A stretch of DNA of 64,000 nucleotides from Chthoniobacteraceae bacterium (GTDB taxonomy: Bacteria; Verrucomicrobiota; Verrucomicrobiia; Chthoniobacterales; Chthoniobacteraceae), in contig JAQGOL010000007.1 in the NCBI GenBank assembly GCA_028293625.1, positions 62,001 through 126,000 of the forward strand, given 5' to 3'. Both the position numbers and the translations under genes were made by a program. Under the pieces are notes generated by a model that was given only the letters and a program-made list of their open reading frames with translations, made no database searches and was not told where the DNA came from. Each line of letters opens with the position of its first letter. Position 1 is the first letter of the stretch. Below, piece after piece: positions 27,319-35,199 of the stretch.

Positions 27319-30300
27319 ATGATTCCTCTTCCTTCAGCGTATCGTGCCCGACTTTTCAGCTTCGTTGAACCACTTGAAGCGCGAGTGGCCCCTGCCAATG
27401 CGGCGGTCATCAATCTCTCGAGCCTCAACGCGATCAACGGCTTCAAGATCAACGGAGAGCCTACCGTCGCAGCCCTGGGCACATCGGTGAGTGCCGCCGG
27501 AGACATCAACGGCGATGGCTTCGGAGACGTGATTATCGGGGCCTACCGTGCCAGCTCGCCTGGCGGTGTACAAAGCGCGGCTTATGTGCTCTTTGGGAAA
27601 GCCAGCGGGTTTTCCCCCGGCCTCGATCTTTCTGCGCTCAATCCCACCGACGGGTTCAAGATCATGGCCGAGGATGTCGACGACAACCTCGGCGCGGCTG
27701 TCAGCGCGGCCGGCGACGTCAATGGCGATGGATTCGATGATCTGATCGTCGGCACGCCAGGCGCCGATCCGAACGGGGAAAGCAGCGGCGCCGCATACGT
27801 GATCTTCGGCCAGGCGACGCCGTTTGCAGCGAGCGTGGGTCTTTCCACCTTAACCGGCGCCAATGGCTTCAAGATCAGCGGGGAGGCGGCCGGCGACAAT
27901 GCGGGCAGGGCGGTCAGTTCCGCGGGCGACATTAACAACGACGGCTTTTCAGACCTCCTCATCGGCGCGCCCATGGCCGATTCCAATGGCATTGATAGCG
28001 GCTCAGGCTACGTGATTTTCGGCAAGGCAACCGGATTTCCAGCCAATATCGCGCTTTCCAGCCTTACCGGCACCGATGGATTTAAACTCAACGGGGAAGG
28101 GATCAGCCATTATGCAGGCCACGCGGTCAGTTCGGCGGGCGATATCAACGGAGACGGTTTTGACGACTTGTTGATTGGAGCGCCGGGCGCCAATCCGCAT
28201 GGCATCAGCAGTGGCGCCGCCTATGTGGTGCTTGGCAAGGCATCCGGTTTTCCTGCCACCGTGGAGTTATCGGCGCTTGCCGCGCCCAATGGATTCCGGA
28301 TCAATGGAGTGGCCAAGGGCGATAACGCCGGTTTTGCCGTGGGTGCGGCCGGCGATTTTAATGGCGACGGCCTGGACGATCTGCTGGTAGGCGCTCCCGA
28401 GGCTCAACCCAACGGTGCCCATAGCGGCGCCACGTATCTCATTTTCGGCACGAGCACCGTGTCAGAGCTTGCCCTTTCTTTGCTCAACGGCACCACGGGA
28501 TTTAAAATCAGCGGTGAAGCGGCTACGAACTACTCCGGCGAATCGGTCAGCGGCACCGGTGACGTCAACGGGGACGGCTTTGACGACATCATTATTGGAG
28601 CGCAGGGCAATTCGGCAAACGGCAGTTTCAGCGGGGCAAGCTACGTGATCTTTGGCCATCGCACCGGGTTTACCAGCAATCTCAAGCTCTCCACACTGAG
28701 CGGGACGCAAGGCTACAAGCTGAGCGGCGAGGCAGCTTCCGATGGCGCCGGGTTTGCCGTCAGCGGCGCCGGCGACGTCAATGGGGACGGCCTGAATGAC
28801 CTCCTCATCGGCGCCCCGCATTTTAAGGAAAACATCAGTGCCAGCTACCTGGTTTTTGGCAGCCAGACGATCCTGATCGATCCCGCGGCGAGGACGGCCA
28901 CATTCACCGATATCGATGGCGACCTGGTGACAATCAAAGTCAGCAAGGGAACACTCTTTCCCTCGGATCTGCACCTTTCAGGACCCAGTTCATTGGGCGG
29001 CGCGACACTTGAAATGCTCGACTTGAGCGGCCACGCCGACCTGAAAGACGCAAATATCAGCATCACGGCCAAACCCGGCCCGCTCGGTGGAGATGGGTTC
29101 GTGAATATTGGTTATTTCAATGCCAGCGGGTTCGACCTCGGCACGGTGTTTATCGACGGCGATCTTGGCAGGATCGACGCGGGTAACATGAGTAATTTTT
29201 CCACGCAACCCGCTGTCAAATCGCTCACCGTCGGATCGATCGGTGTGGCTGGTCTCAATACGCAAGACCCTGGCTCTCCCTCTCTGATCAGCCATATCAG
29301 CCGCGATCTCGGCGCGCTTACTGTCCGGACCGATATCCAGGACGCCACCCTTGTGATTGGCGGCGGCGCCGGGGCGGTCAAAGTGGGAGGCAACCTTGAC
29401 GGCGCCCACCTTTACATCATGGGAGGCGGCAGTCCGCTGGCCCTCAAGAGCCTCGGCGTGGGGGGAAGCGTTTTGCGCTCACAGATTCTTGTGGGTTACG
29501 ACTTCACCGTTGCCACCAAAGCGGACGTGCAGATCGGCGCGGTAACGGTCAATGACAACTGGGTCGCGAGTGATCTGGTTGCCGGGATTCGTTCCACCAA
29601 CAGCACGTTTGGAGATGCCGATGATACACTCATTCCAGGAGGAAGCGCGGCGGTGCCCGCCACCATCAAAAGCGTTGTGATCAAAGGCCAGGCTTCCGGA
29701 TCCTTTGAAGCAGGCGGACGGTTCGGAATCGTCGCCGAATCGATCGGTCTGGTCACCGCCGGGCATGTTAAATACGACCTCACATCCGCGCCGGGTGAGA
29801 TCTTCTTTATTGGCGCCACCGGCGATTTCCAGGGACGCGAAGTGCCCGGACCAGCCACTGGTCCAACATTTCCGGTGCTGACCAGTGTGCCCGTGACGAT
29901 CGGGACCACCGGCCGAATCGCCACATTGACCGATGCGGACGGCGATATCGTCACCGTGACGGTCAACAGGGGGACGTTGCTGGCAACCGACTTTGTGACC
30001 GATCCAAGCGGACTTGGCGGCACGACGTTTCGCACGCTCAACTTCCATGCGGACCTTTCCGGCGCGAACGTGACCATCATCGCCACGCCCGGTCCGCTCG
30101 GCGGCGATGGATTGGTCAATCTCGGCTATTTGAATGCCGCCGGCCTCGATCTGGGCACGGTTTCCATCGGAGGCGACCTTGGCCGGATCGACGCCGGCAC
30201 TGGCGGCGATTTGCCGGCGATCAAATTGCTCAAGGTCAATTCGTTTGGGCTCGCGGGACTTGGCACCCAGGAGGCGATGGGAGCGAGCGCGATCAGTTCG

Positions 30301-30870
30301 ATCAACGGCAATATCGGCGCGCTTAATGTCCAAACCGATGTTCGCGGCGTCACTCTCGCTGTCGATGGGCGGGTGGGCGCGGTCGCGCTCGGTGGTGATC
30401 TGATCGATGCGCATCTTTTAATTAATGGAGGCACGCCGCCAGCCAGCGGCAGCACAGCCCTCGCCCTCAAAAGCGTGGCGGTGGCCGGAAACGTGACCCG
30501 ATCGCAGATCCTGGCCGGATACGACCTCACCGGCGGAGTCAATGCCGACGTGCAAATCGGCAACGTGACGATCGGCGGCGATTGCGTTGCAAGCGACCTG
30601 GTGGCTGGGGTTCTGGCCAATAACGGCGTTTTTGGAGATGCGGATGACAAGGTGATTGCGGGTGGGAGCGCCTCCATTGTAGCCAGGATCGCCAAGGTGC
30701 TCATCAAGGGGACCGCGGCCGGGACGTTTGAACCCGGCGGCCAGTTTGGCATCGTGGCCCAGGCGATCGGCGCGGTGAATATCGGGCACGTCAAGGTGCC
30801 GCTCAGCGCGATCCGCGACGTCTTTGCCATTGGGTCAACCGACGACTTCTGCGTGCGCGAAGTATCGTAG
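27319..30870 (+). CDS. Large surface or exported protein: seven FG-GAP repeats plus two copies of a 330-residue module
   Basis: The N-terminus has PLEARVAPA (residues 18-26), a short motif recurrent at the start of large Verrucomicrobia exported proteins (my recollection). Residues about 40-510 contain seven FG-GAP repeats, each with a calcium-loop core such as GDINGDGFDDLLIGAP, enough for one integrin-alpha-like seven-bladed propeller. Then follow two copies of a module, about residues 515-843 and 856-1183. Both contain DxDGDxVTV, PGPLGGDG, LGRIDAG, SQILxGYD, ASDLVAG and FGDADD. Function is probably adhesion or matrix binding (inference). The gene is followed 61 bases later by a TIGR03032 gene. 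Confidence 0.85.
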   Translation: MIPLPSAYRARLFSFVEPLEARVAPANAAVINLSSLNAINGFKINGEPTVAALGTSVSAAGDINGDGFGDVIIGAYRASSPGGVQSAAYVLFGKASGFSPGLDLSALNPTDGFKIMAEDVDDNLGAAVSAAGDVNGDGFDDLIVGTPGADPNGESSGAAYVIFGQATPFAASVGLSTLTGANGFKISGEAAGDNAGRAVSSAGDINNDGFSDLLIGAPMADSNGIDSGSGYVIFGKATGFPANIALSSLTGTDGFKLNGEGISHYAGHAVSSAGDINGDGFDDLLIGAPGANPHGISSGAAYVVLGKASGFPATVELSALAAPNGFRINGVAKGDNAGFAVGAAGDFNGDGLDDLLVGAPEAQPNGAHSGATYLIFGTSTVSELALSLLNGTTGFKISGEAATNYSGESVSGTGDVNGDGFDDIIIGAQGNSANGSFSGASYVIFGHRTGFTSNLKLSTLSGTQGYKLSGEAASDGAGFAVSGAGDVNGDGLNDLLIGAPHFKENISASYLVFGSQTILIDPAARTATFTDIDGDLVTIKVSKGTLFPSDLHLSGPSSLGGATLEMLDLSGHADLKDANISITAKPGPLGGDGFVNIGYFNASGFDLGTVFIDGDLGRIDAGNMSNFSTQPAVKSLTVGSIGVAGLNTQDPGSPSLISHISRDLGALTVRTDIQDATLVIGGGAGAVKVGGNLDGAHLYIMGGGSPLALKSLGVGGSVLRSQILVGYDFTVATKADVQIGAVTVNDNWVASDLVAGIRSTNSTFGDADDTLIPGGSAAVPATIKSVVIKGQASGSFEAGGRFGIVAESIGLVTAGHVKYDLTSAPGEIFFIGATGDFQGREVPGPATGPTFPVLTSVPVTIGTTGRIATLTDADGDIVTVTVNRGTLLATDFVTDPSGLGGTTFRTLNFHADLSGANVTIIATPGPLGGDGLVNLGYLNAAGLDLGTVSIGGDLGRIDAGTGGDLPAIKLLKVNSFGLAGLGTQEAMGASAISSINGNIGALNVQTDVRGVTLAVDGRVGAVALGGDLIDAHLLINGGTPPASGSTALALKSVAVAGNVTRSQILAGYDLTGGVNADVQIGNVTIGGDCVASDLVAGVLANNGVFGDADDKVIAGGSASIVARIAKVLIKGTAAGTFEPGGQFGIVAQAIGAVNIGHVKVPLSAIRDVFAIGSTDDFCVREVS

Positions 30871-30931
30871 CCGAGGCATTTGTGCGACTCCGCGCTTGGC
30901 TCGCGCAACGCGCTGTTTAACTCTGCCTCCC

Positions 30932-32002
30932 ATGAACCAGCCCCAGCTCGAAATCTCCGGTTCGCGCAACTTCACTTCCTGGTTAAAGGAACAACGGCTC
31001 AGCCTCGCGTTTTCGACCTACCAGACGGGCAAACTTTTCCTGATCGGGCTCAAGCCGGACGGCAAACTTTCCATCTTCGAGCGCACTTTTGAACGCTGCA
31101 TGGGGCTCTGCGTCAGCGCCGATTTGCAGACCCTTTGGATGAGCAGCCTCTTCCAGCTTTGGCGCTTTGAGAACGCGCTGCCCGCCGGCCAGAGCACGCC
31201 GAATGGATACGATCGGCTTTATGTCCCCCAGCTCGGCTACACGACCGGCGACATCGACGGACATGACATTGGCCTTGCCCGGGAAAAGCGATCAGCCGCC
31301 GCTCCGGACGCCCTTACGCCGGTGTTCATCAACACCCTCTTCTCCTGCCTCGCCGCGCCGAGTGAAACCCACAGTTTTCGCCCAATCTGGAAACCGCCAT
31401 TTATCTCGCGGCTGGCGGCGGAAGATCGCTGCCACCTCAATGGAGTGGCGATGCGGGATAATACGCCCGCTTTCGCCACCGCGGTCAGCACCACCGACGT
31501 GCATGAAGGCTGGCGCGAACATCGGCACGATGGAGGCGTCGTGATCGACATCGCCACCAATGAAATCATGACCCGCGGCCTCTCCATGCCCCATTCGCCG
31601 CGCTGGCATGAAGGCCGGCTTTATGTGCTTAACAGCGGCGGAGGCGAGTTCGGCACAATCAATCTGGCGACCGGAAGATTTGAACCGATCGCCTTTTGCC
31701 CCGGCTACGCGCGTGGATTGGCCTTTAGCGGCGGATTCGCCATCATCGGGTTATCGACTTGCCGGGAGAATCGCACCTTCAGCGGGCTGCCGCTTGATGA
31801 GATGCTGGCAAGCAGGAACATCCAGCCGCGGTGCGGGCTTATGGTGGTCGATTTGCGCAGCGGCGACGTCGTCCATTCACTCGCCATCACCGGGATCGTG
31901 CGTGAACTGTATGACGTCGTGGCGCTGCCCGGCGTGCAAATGCCCAGCGCTCTCGGATTCAAAACCGAGGAGATTCGCCGAACGATCAGTATCGACGAAT
32001 AA
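30932..32002 (+). CDS. TIGR03032 (DUF4915) family protein
   Basis: ATG 30932 starts MNQPQLEISGSRNFTSWL; the frame opens earlier at 30824 but would overlap the upstream gene. The family's characteristic segments are present: LAFSTYQTGKLFLIG, YTTGDIDGHDI, PPFISRLAAEDRCHLNGVAM, GLSMPHSPRWHEGRLYVLNSGGGEFGTI and GLSTCRENRTFSGLPL. The protein is a beta-propeller-like domain of unknown function with no signal peptide. It has been seen near TPR-rich genes, and a TPR gene is convergent here. Confidence 0.9.
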   Translation: MNQPQLEISGSRNFTSWLKEQRLSLAFSTYQTGKLFLIGLKPDGKLSIFERTFERCMGLCVSADLQTLWMSSLFQLWRFENALPAGQSTPNGYDRLYVPQLGYTTGDIDGHDIGLAREKRSAAAPDALTPVFINTLFSCLAAPSETHSFRPIWKPPFISRLAAEDRCHLNGVAMRDNTPAFATAVSTTDVHEGWREHRHDGGVVIDIATNEIMTRGLSMPHSPRWHEGRLYVLNSGGGEFGTINLATGRFEPIAFCPGYARGLAFSGGFAIIGLSTCRENRTFSGLPLDEMLASRNIQPRCGLMVVDLRSGDVVHSLAITGIVRELYDVVALPGVQMPSALGFKTEEIRRTISIDE

Positions 32003-32009
32003 TCACGCC

Positions 32010-33308
32010 CTACTTGGGCACTTCGCGATACGGCTTTTTCTGCTGATAAAGCGCCACCCGGCCCTCGAGTTCCCCGCGGACTTCTTCGGTTTCCTTACTT
32101 GAAAGGGAGACAGCTTCCTTCTGCCATTTCAGGGCGGCGGCGAAATCGCCTTTCTCCGCATAAGCAGCGGCCAGGGTATCGATGTACGGGGCGTTTTTCC
32201 AGTCGGTCAGCCGGCAGGCTTCCGTGGCGAGTTCCACGGCCTTTTCGCCGTTGCGCAGGCCGTCTTTGGTGCCGGTGGCAAGCAGCCAGGCGTAATCGTT
32301 CCATGCCTGGGCAAACTCTTTGTGCTGGGCGATTGCCATGGAATAATCGGCCACGGCTTTTTCGTATTCGCCCATCAGATAATAAGCGGAGGCGCGTCCC
32401 ATGGTGGCTGCGAGTTCATCGGAATCGAGCGCAAGCACGGCAGTGTAATCAGTCACCGCTTCGGCCCATTTTTTCATCGCGTGAAAAACCGAGGCCCGGC
32501 CCATCAGGCCAGCGGCATTCTTTGGATCGAGCTTCAGGGCGGCCTCGAAATCGGCCAGCGCCTTTTCATTCTGCTCCATTGCAGTGAGGGCGTATCCGCG
32601 TTGAATCAACGGCCGCGCATCCTCGGGCAGTAAAGGAACCGCCTTGTCAAAATCTTCAAGAGCCCGCTGGAACTCCCCTTTTCCAAGGTAAGCCCCGCCG
32701 CGTCCCGTGTAGGAGGCGGCGTCGTTTGGCGACAAATCAAGGGACTTGGTGAAATCGGCAATCGCCCCATCCCAATTCCGGCTGAACGCGCGGGTCTGAC
32801 CCCGGGCCTGGAGTGCGCCGACATTGGTTGGATTAATGGCCAGCGCGGCATCGAGATCGCCAAGCGCGGCGCGCAGGCTGCCGGATTCACCAAACAACAA
32901 GCCGCGGCAATAAAGCGCCAATTCATTGGCGGGATCAAACCGCAGGGCCGCATTGAAGTCGGCCATGGCGGAATCCGAATCGCGGCGCTTCTGGTGAACG
33001 AATCCACGCGAGGCAAGCGCTTCGGCACTTTTCGGAGCCAATCGCACCGCTTCATCCAGATCTTCAAATGCCCGATCGTACGCGCCACGGTCCGCCCGGA
33101 CCCGGCCCCGCCACAAACGAGCGAGCACATTATTTGGGTTTTCCTTCACGGCGCCATCCAGGGCCGCAAGGGCGCCACTGTAATCTTTGCGGGCGATGGC
33201 TTCCTGGGCGCGGCCGAGGTAATCCGGGGGAACCGCGTTGATGACGGAGAGACCGGTGCACGTCAACAAAAGCGACGCGGAGAGGGAGATGATCAAGCGT
33301 TGCAACAT
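32010..33308 (-). CDS. Exported TPR protein
   Basis: ATG 33308 gives a signal peptide (MLQRLIISLSASLLLTCTGLSVINA); the GTG four codons upstream is less likely. The remainder is nearly all tetratricopeptide repeats, at least nine, with the usual spacing of small and bulky residues (for example DYSGALAALDGAVKENPNN, EFQRALEDFDKAVPLLPED, QNEKALADFEAALKLDPKN). It probably acts as a periplasmic scaffold, with no catalytic domain visible. It is convergent with the TIGR03032 gene, with only seven bases between the stops. Confidence 0.88.
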   Translation of the reverse strand: MLQRLIISLSASLLLTCTGLSVINAVPPDYLGRAQEAIARKDYSGALAALDGAVKENPNNVLARLWRGRVRADRGAYDRAFEDLDEAVRLAPKSAEALASRGFVHQKRRDSDSAMADFNAALRFDPANELALYCRGLLFGESGSLRAALGDLDAALAINPTNVGALQARGQTRAFSRNWDGAIADFTKSLDLSPNDAASYTGRGGAYLGKGEFQRALEDFDKAVPLLPEDARPLIQRGYALTAMEQNEKALADFEAALKLDPKNAAGLMGRASVFHAMKKWAEAVTDYTAVLALDSDELAATMGRASAYYLMGEYEKAVADYSMAIAQHKEFAQAWNDYAWLLATGTKDGLRNGEKAVELATEACRLTDWKNAPYIDTLAAAYAEKGDFAAALKWQKEAVSLSSKETEEVRGELEGRVALYQQKKPYREVPK

Positions 33309-33467
33309 AGGAGCTAACACAATGGAGGCAGACTCGTTGGGAGAGAGGCGAAGATCAAGCGTCGTGCGCGGCTTGGCGAGGTTGAATATTGGAACGGCGG
33401 CGGTTTACCGGGCCTGACCTTCCATTCCCTCGTTCACGTAGTGCTGGGGAAAGACGATGATAATTAC

Positions 33468-33487
33468 GATTACGAGTAAGATTACGG
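33468..33487. repeat. Hexanucleotide repeat element, copy related to the one at 37433
   Basis: The sequence GATTAC GAGTAA GATTAC GG follows a six-base period and matches 17 of 20 positions of the right arm of the dyad at 37433-37452. No inverse partner lies close by, so this copy cannot form the same hairpin. Confidence 0.75.
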
Positions 33488-33555
33488 AGGAAACGGCGTA
33501 GGAGAGGCGGGCAAATCCGGCGGCGGGCCGGGGGAACGCGTGGGAGCGCCATGGA

Positions 33556-33618
33556 GTCCGTCGGCGGCTCGGGCAGGCCCGTAGGCGGCCCTCCCAAGCC
33601 CGTAGGCGGACCCCCGGA
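33556..33618. repeat. Three 21-bp tandem units (imperfect)
   Basis: Units start at 33556, 33577 and 33598 and share the core CCGT(A/C)GGCGG. The second and third share an identical 12-base start. They lie just downstream of the O-methyltransferase stop. Confidence 0.8.
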
Positions 33619-33631
33619 TCTCATCACCGGA

Positions 33632-34666
33632 TCAAACTTTCCGGGCGAGGATAAAGCTGCGGTCGGCGGCGGTCGGCTGGAACTCAATCCAGTCAAAGCC
33701 GATCTGACCAAACAACGCGCGCATTTCACCCACCGAATAACATTTCCCTTCAGTGGAATGCATGAGCAACGCGGAATAATTGGCAACCGGCAAGGGCCCG
33801 GTTTTCTCCGCGTTGATGTGGCAATCGTGAATAATGAGCAGGCCGCCGGGGGCAAGGGCGCGGTGGGACTTGGAAAGGATCTCGCGCACGACGGCGTCGT
33901 CCCAATCGTGAAGCACATTGGAAATGAGATGCACATCCGCGCCCCCGGGCAATTCCTGGGCGAACATGTCGCCGGCCACGACATCCACCTTGTCGCTGCA
34001 ACCTTTGCGGGCAATGGCCTCGCGCGCGATCCGGTCGACAGGCGCTTTTTCAAAGACTGTCGCCTTCAGATGCGGATGATGCGCCACGATCGAGCAGGCG
34101 TAGACGCCTGAGCCGCCCGCGATATCGAGCAGCGAGGTGCTCTCCGACAAATTGAGCTTCTTGGCCAGCGCCTGCCCAAGAAAGACGCCGCGGCAATCCA
34201 TCGCGGCGGTGAATTGCTCGGCGAACTCCGGTTTCTCCATCGATTGCGCCCAGGCGGCGGCATCGTAGCTGCCCCAGTTGGCTGGTTTACCGGTGCGCAA
34301 CACCTTCAACATATCGAGTGTCATGGGACGATCCTTGAGCGCCCCATAATATGGGGCCAGGTACCAGGGCGATCCTTTGACGAGATGTTCCCGGGCCCGG
34401 AGCGTAAGATGAAAACAGCCGCCGCTTTGCGTCACCAAGCCGAGCGCGGTATAAAGGGTCATCATCACGTCGGCGGGCCGGATATGGAGGTCGAAATGGG
34501 CGCAGATCGCACCGAGGGTTGAAGCGTGATCGGCCAGCCAGGTGAAAAAATCGAGATGCACGACCCCGGCTGCAAGCAGGTCGACTCCGTAAAGGCCGTC
34601 GCGCAACCGATAGATTTCGGTCGGATCGCTGGCAGGCACTTCAAGGAGCACTGAAAGAGGATTCAT
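33632..34666 (-). CDS. O-methyltransferase (acetylserotonin/hydroxyneurosporene type, Methyltransf_2)
   Basis: ATG 34666 starts MNPLSVLLEVPASDPTEIYRLRDGLYGVDLL, a normal N-terminal dimerisation domain. The longer frame to 35014 would overlap the Dabb gene and is rejected. The methyltransferase core has SLLDIAGGSGVYACSIVAHHP (motif I), KVDVVAGDMFAQELPGGADVHLISNVLHDWDD and the catalytic-His region VLHDWDD typical of the family, followed by LLIIHDCHINAEKTG. At 344 residues it has the normal length. It would methylate a hydroxyl of a small aromatic or polyketide-like substrate, but no biosynthetic cluster is present around it. Confidence 0.9.
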   Translation of the reverse strand: MNPLSVLLEVPASDPTEIYRLRDGLYGVDLLAAGVVHLDFFTWLADHASTLGAICAHFDLHIRPADVMMTLYTALGLVTQSGGCFHLTLRAREHLVKGSPWYLAPYYGALKDRPMTLDMLKVLRTGKPANWGSYDAAAWAQSMEKPEFAEQFTAAMDCRGVFLGQALAKKLNLSESTSLLDIAGGSGVYACSIVAHHPHLKATVFEKAPVDRIAREAIARKGCSDKVDVVAGDMFAQELPGGADVHLISNVLHDWDDAVVREILSKSHRALAPGGLLIIHDCHINAEKTGPLPVANYSALLMHSTEGKCYSVGEMRALFGQIGFDWIEFQPTAADRSFILARKV

Positions 34667-34784
34667 AAGCCTCAAGTAAACGATAGGCCCATCAATAACC
34701 AAGCAAACCGCCAATGGACGCTCAAACTTCTCCCAAAAACATGGAATCCTGTTCAATGATTGGCCTGTTTCCTTCCCTCTTCCC

Positions 34785-35165
34785 ATGAAACTCCTAATAA
34801 CCCTTGCTGCCATTGCCATGCTTGCCGCCTCCTCTCTCGCCGCCGACGGTCCAATCCGCCACGTCGTCCATTTCAGGTTCAAACCGGGTGCCGACCAGGC
34901 GCAGGTGCAGAAAGTCGTGGAAGAATTCGCCGCATTGCGCACCAAGATCCCGCTGATCGAGTCGCTTGAATACGGCACCAACATCAGCCCCGAAGGCCTC
35001 GACCAGGGCTTCACCCATTGCTGGATCGTGAGCTTTAAGAACGCGGCCGACCGCGACGCTTACCTCGTGCACCCCGATCATAAGGCGTTCGCCAGCGGTC
35101 TAAAGCCGGTGCTCGACGCCGCACTCGTGGTCGATTTCGTGACAAAGGTCGTGCCCGCGAAATAG
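34785..35165 (+). CDS. Exported Dabb (stress-responsive alpha/beta barrel) protein
   Basis: The 126-residue protein starts with a signal peptide (MKLLITLAAIAMLAASSLAADG). The Dabb domain follows, with IRHVVHFRFKPGADQAQVQKVVEEF, the internal EYGTNISPEGLDQGFTHCWIVSFKNAADRDAYLVHPDH and the final AALVVDFV. Dabb proteins form dimeric ferredoxin-like barrels of mostly unknown function. Export is unusual but has been seen in Verrucomicrobia and Planctomycetes. It diverges from the O-methyltransferase gene across 118 bases. Confidence 0.88.
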   Translation: MKLLITLAAIAMLAASSLAADGPIRHVVHFRFKPGADQAQVQKVVEEFAALRTKIPLIESLEYGTNISPEGLDQGFTHCWIVSFKNAADRDAYLVHPDHKAFASGLKPVLDAALVVDFVTKVVPAK

Positions 35166-35199
35166 CCATCCGCTCCCCTTCCCCTGTTTCTCCGGCGAT

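Larger units (their letters stand above)
33309..33631. other. Gene-free stretch of about 320 bases holding two kinds of repeat
   Basis: Between the TPR gene start and the O-methyltransferase stop I see no convincing gene. The stretch holds a hexanucleotide-based repeat at 33468-33487 and three 21-base units at 33556-33618, described separately. Short open frames here have proline- and glycine-rich translations that come from the repeats and are not taken as genes. Confidence 0.7.

Noticed and set aside
33355-34053. Minus-strand frame with proline/glycine-rich repeat translation
   Set aside because: It overlaps the O-methyltransferase in another frame, and its repeat part is produced by the 21-bp DNA units.
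34667-35014. N-terminal extension of the O-methyltransferase frame
   Set aside because: It would overlap the Dabb gene antiparallel, and the family N-terminus begins at ATG 34666.
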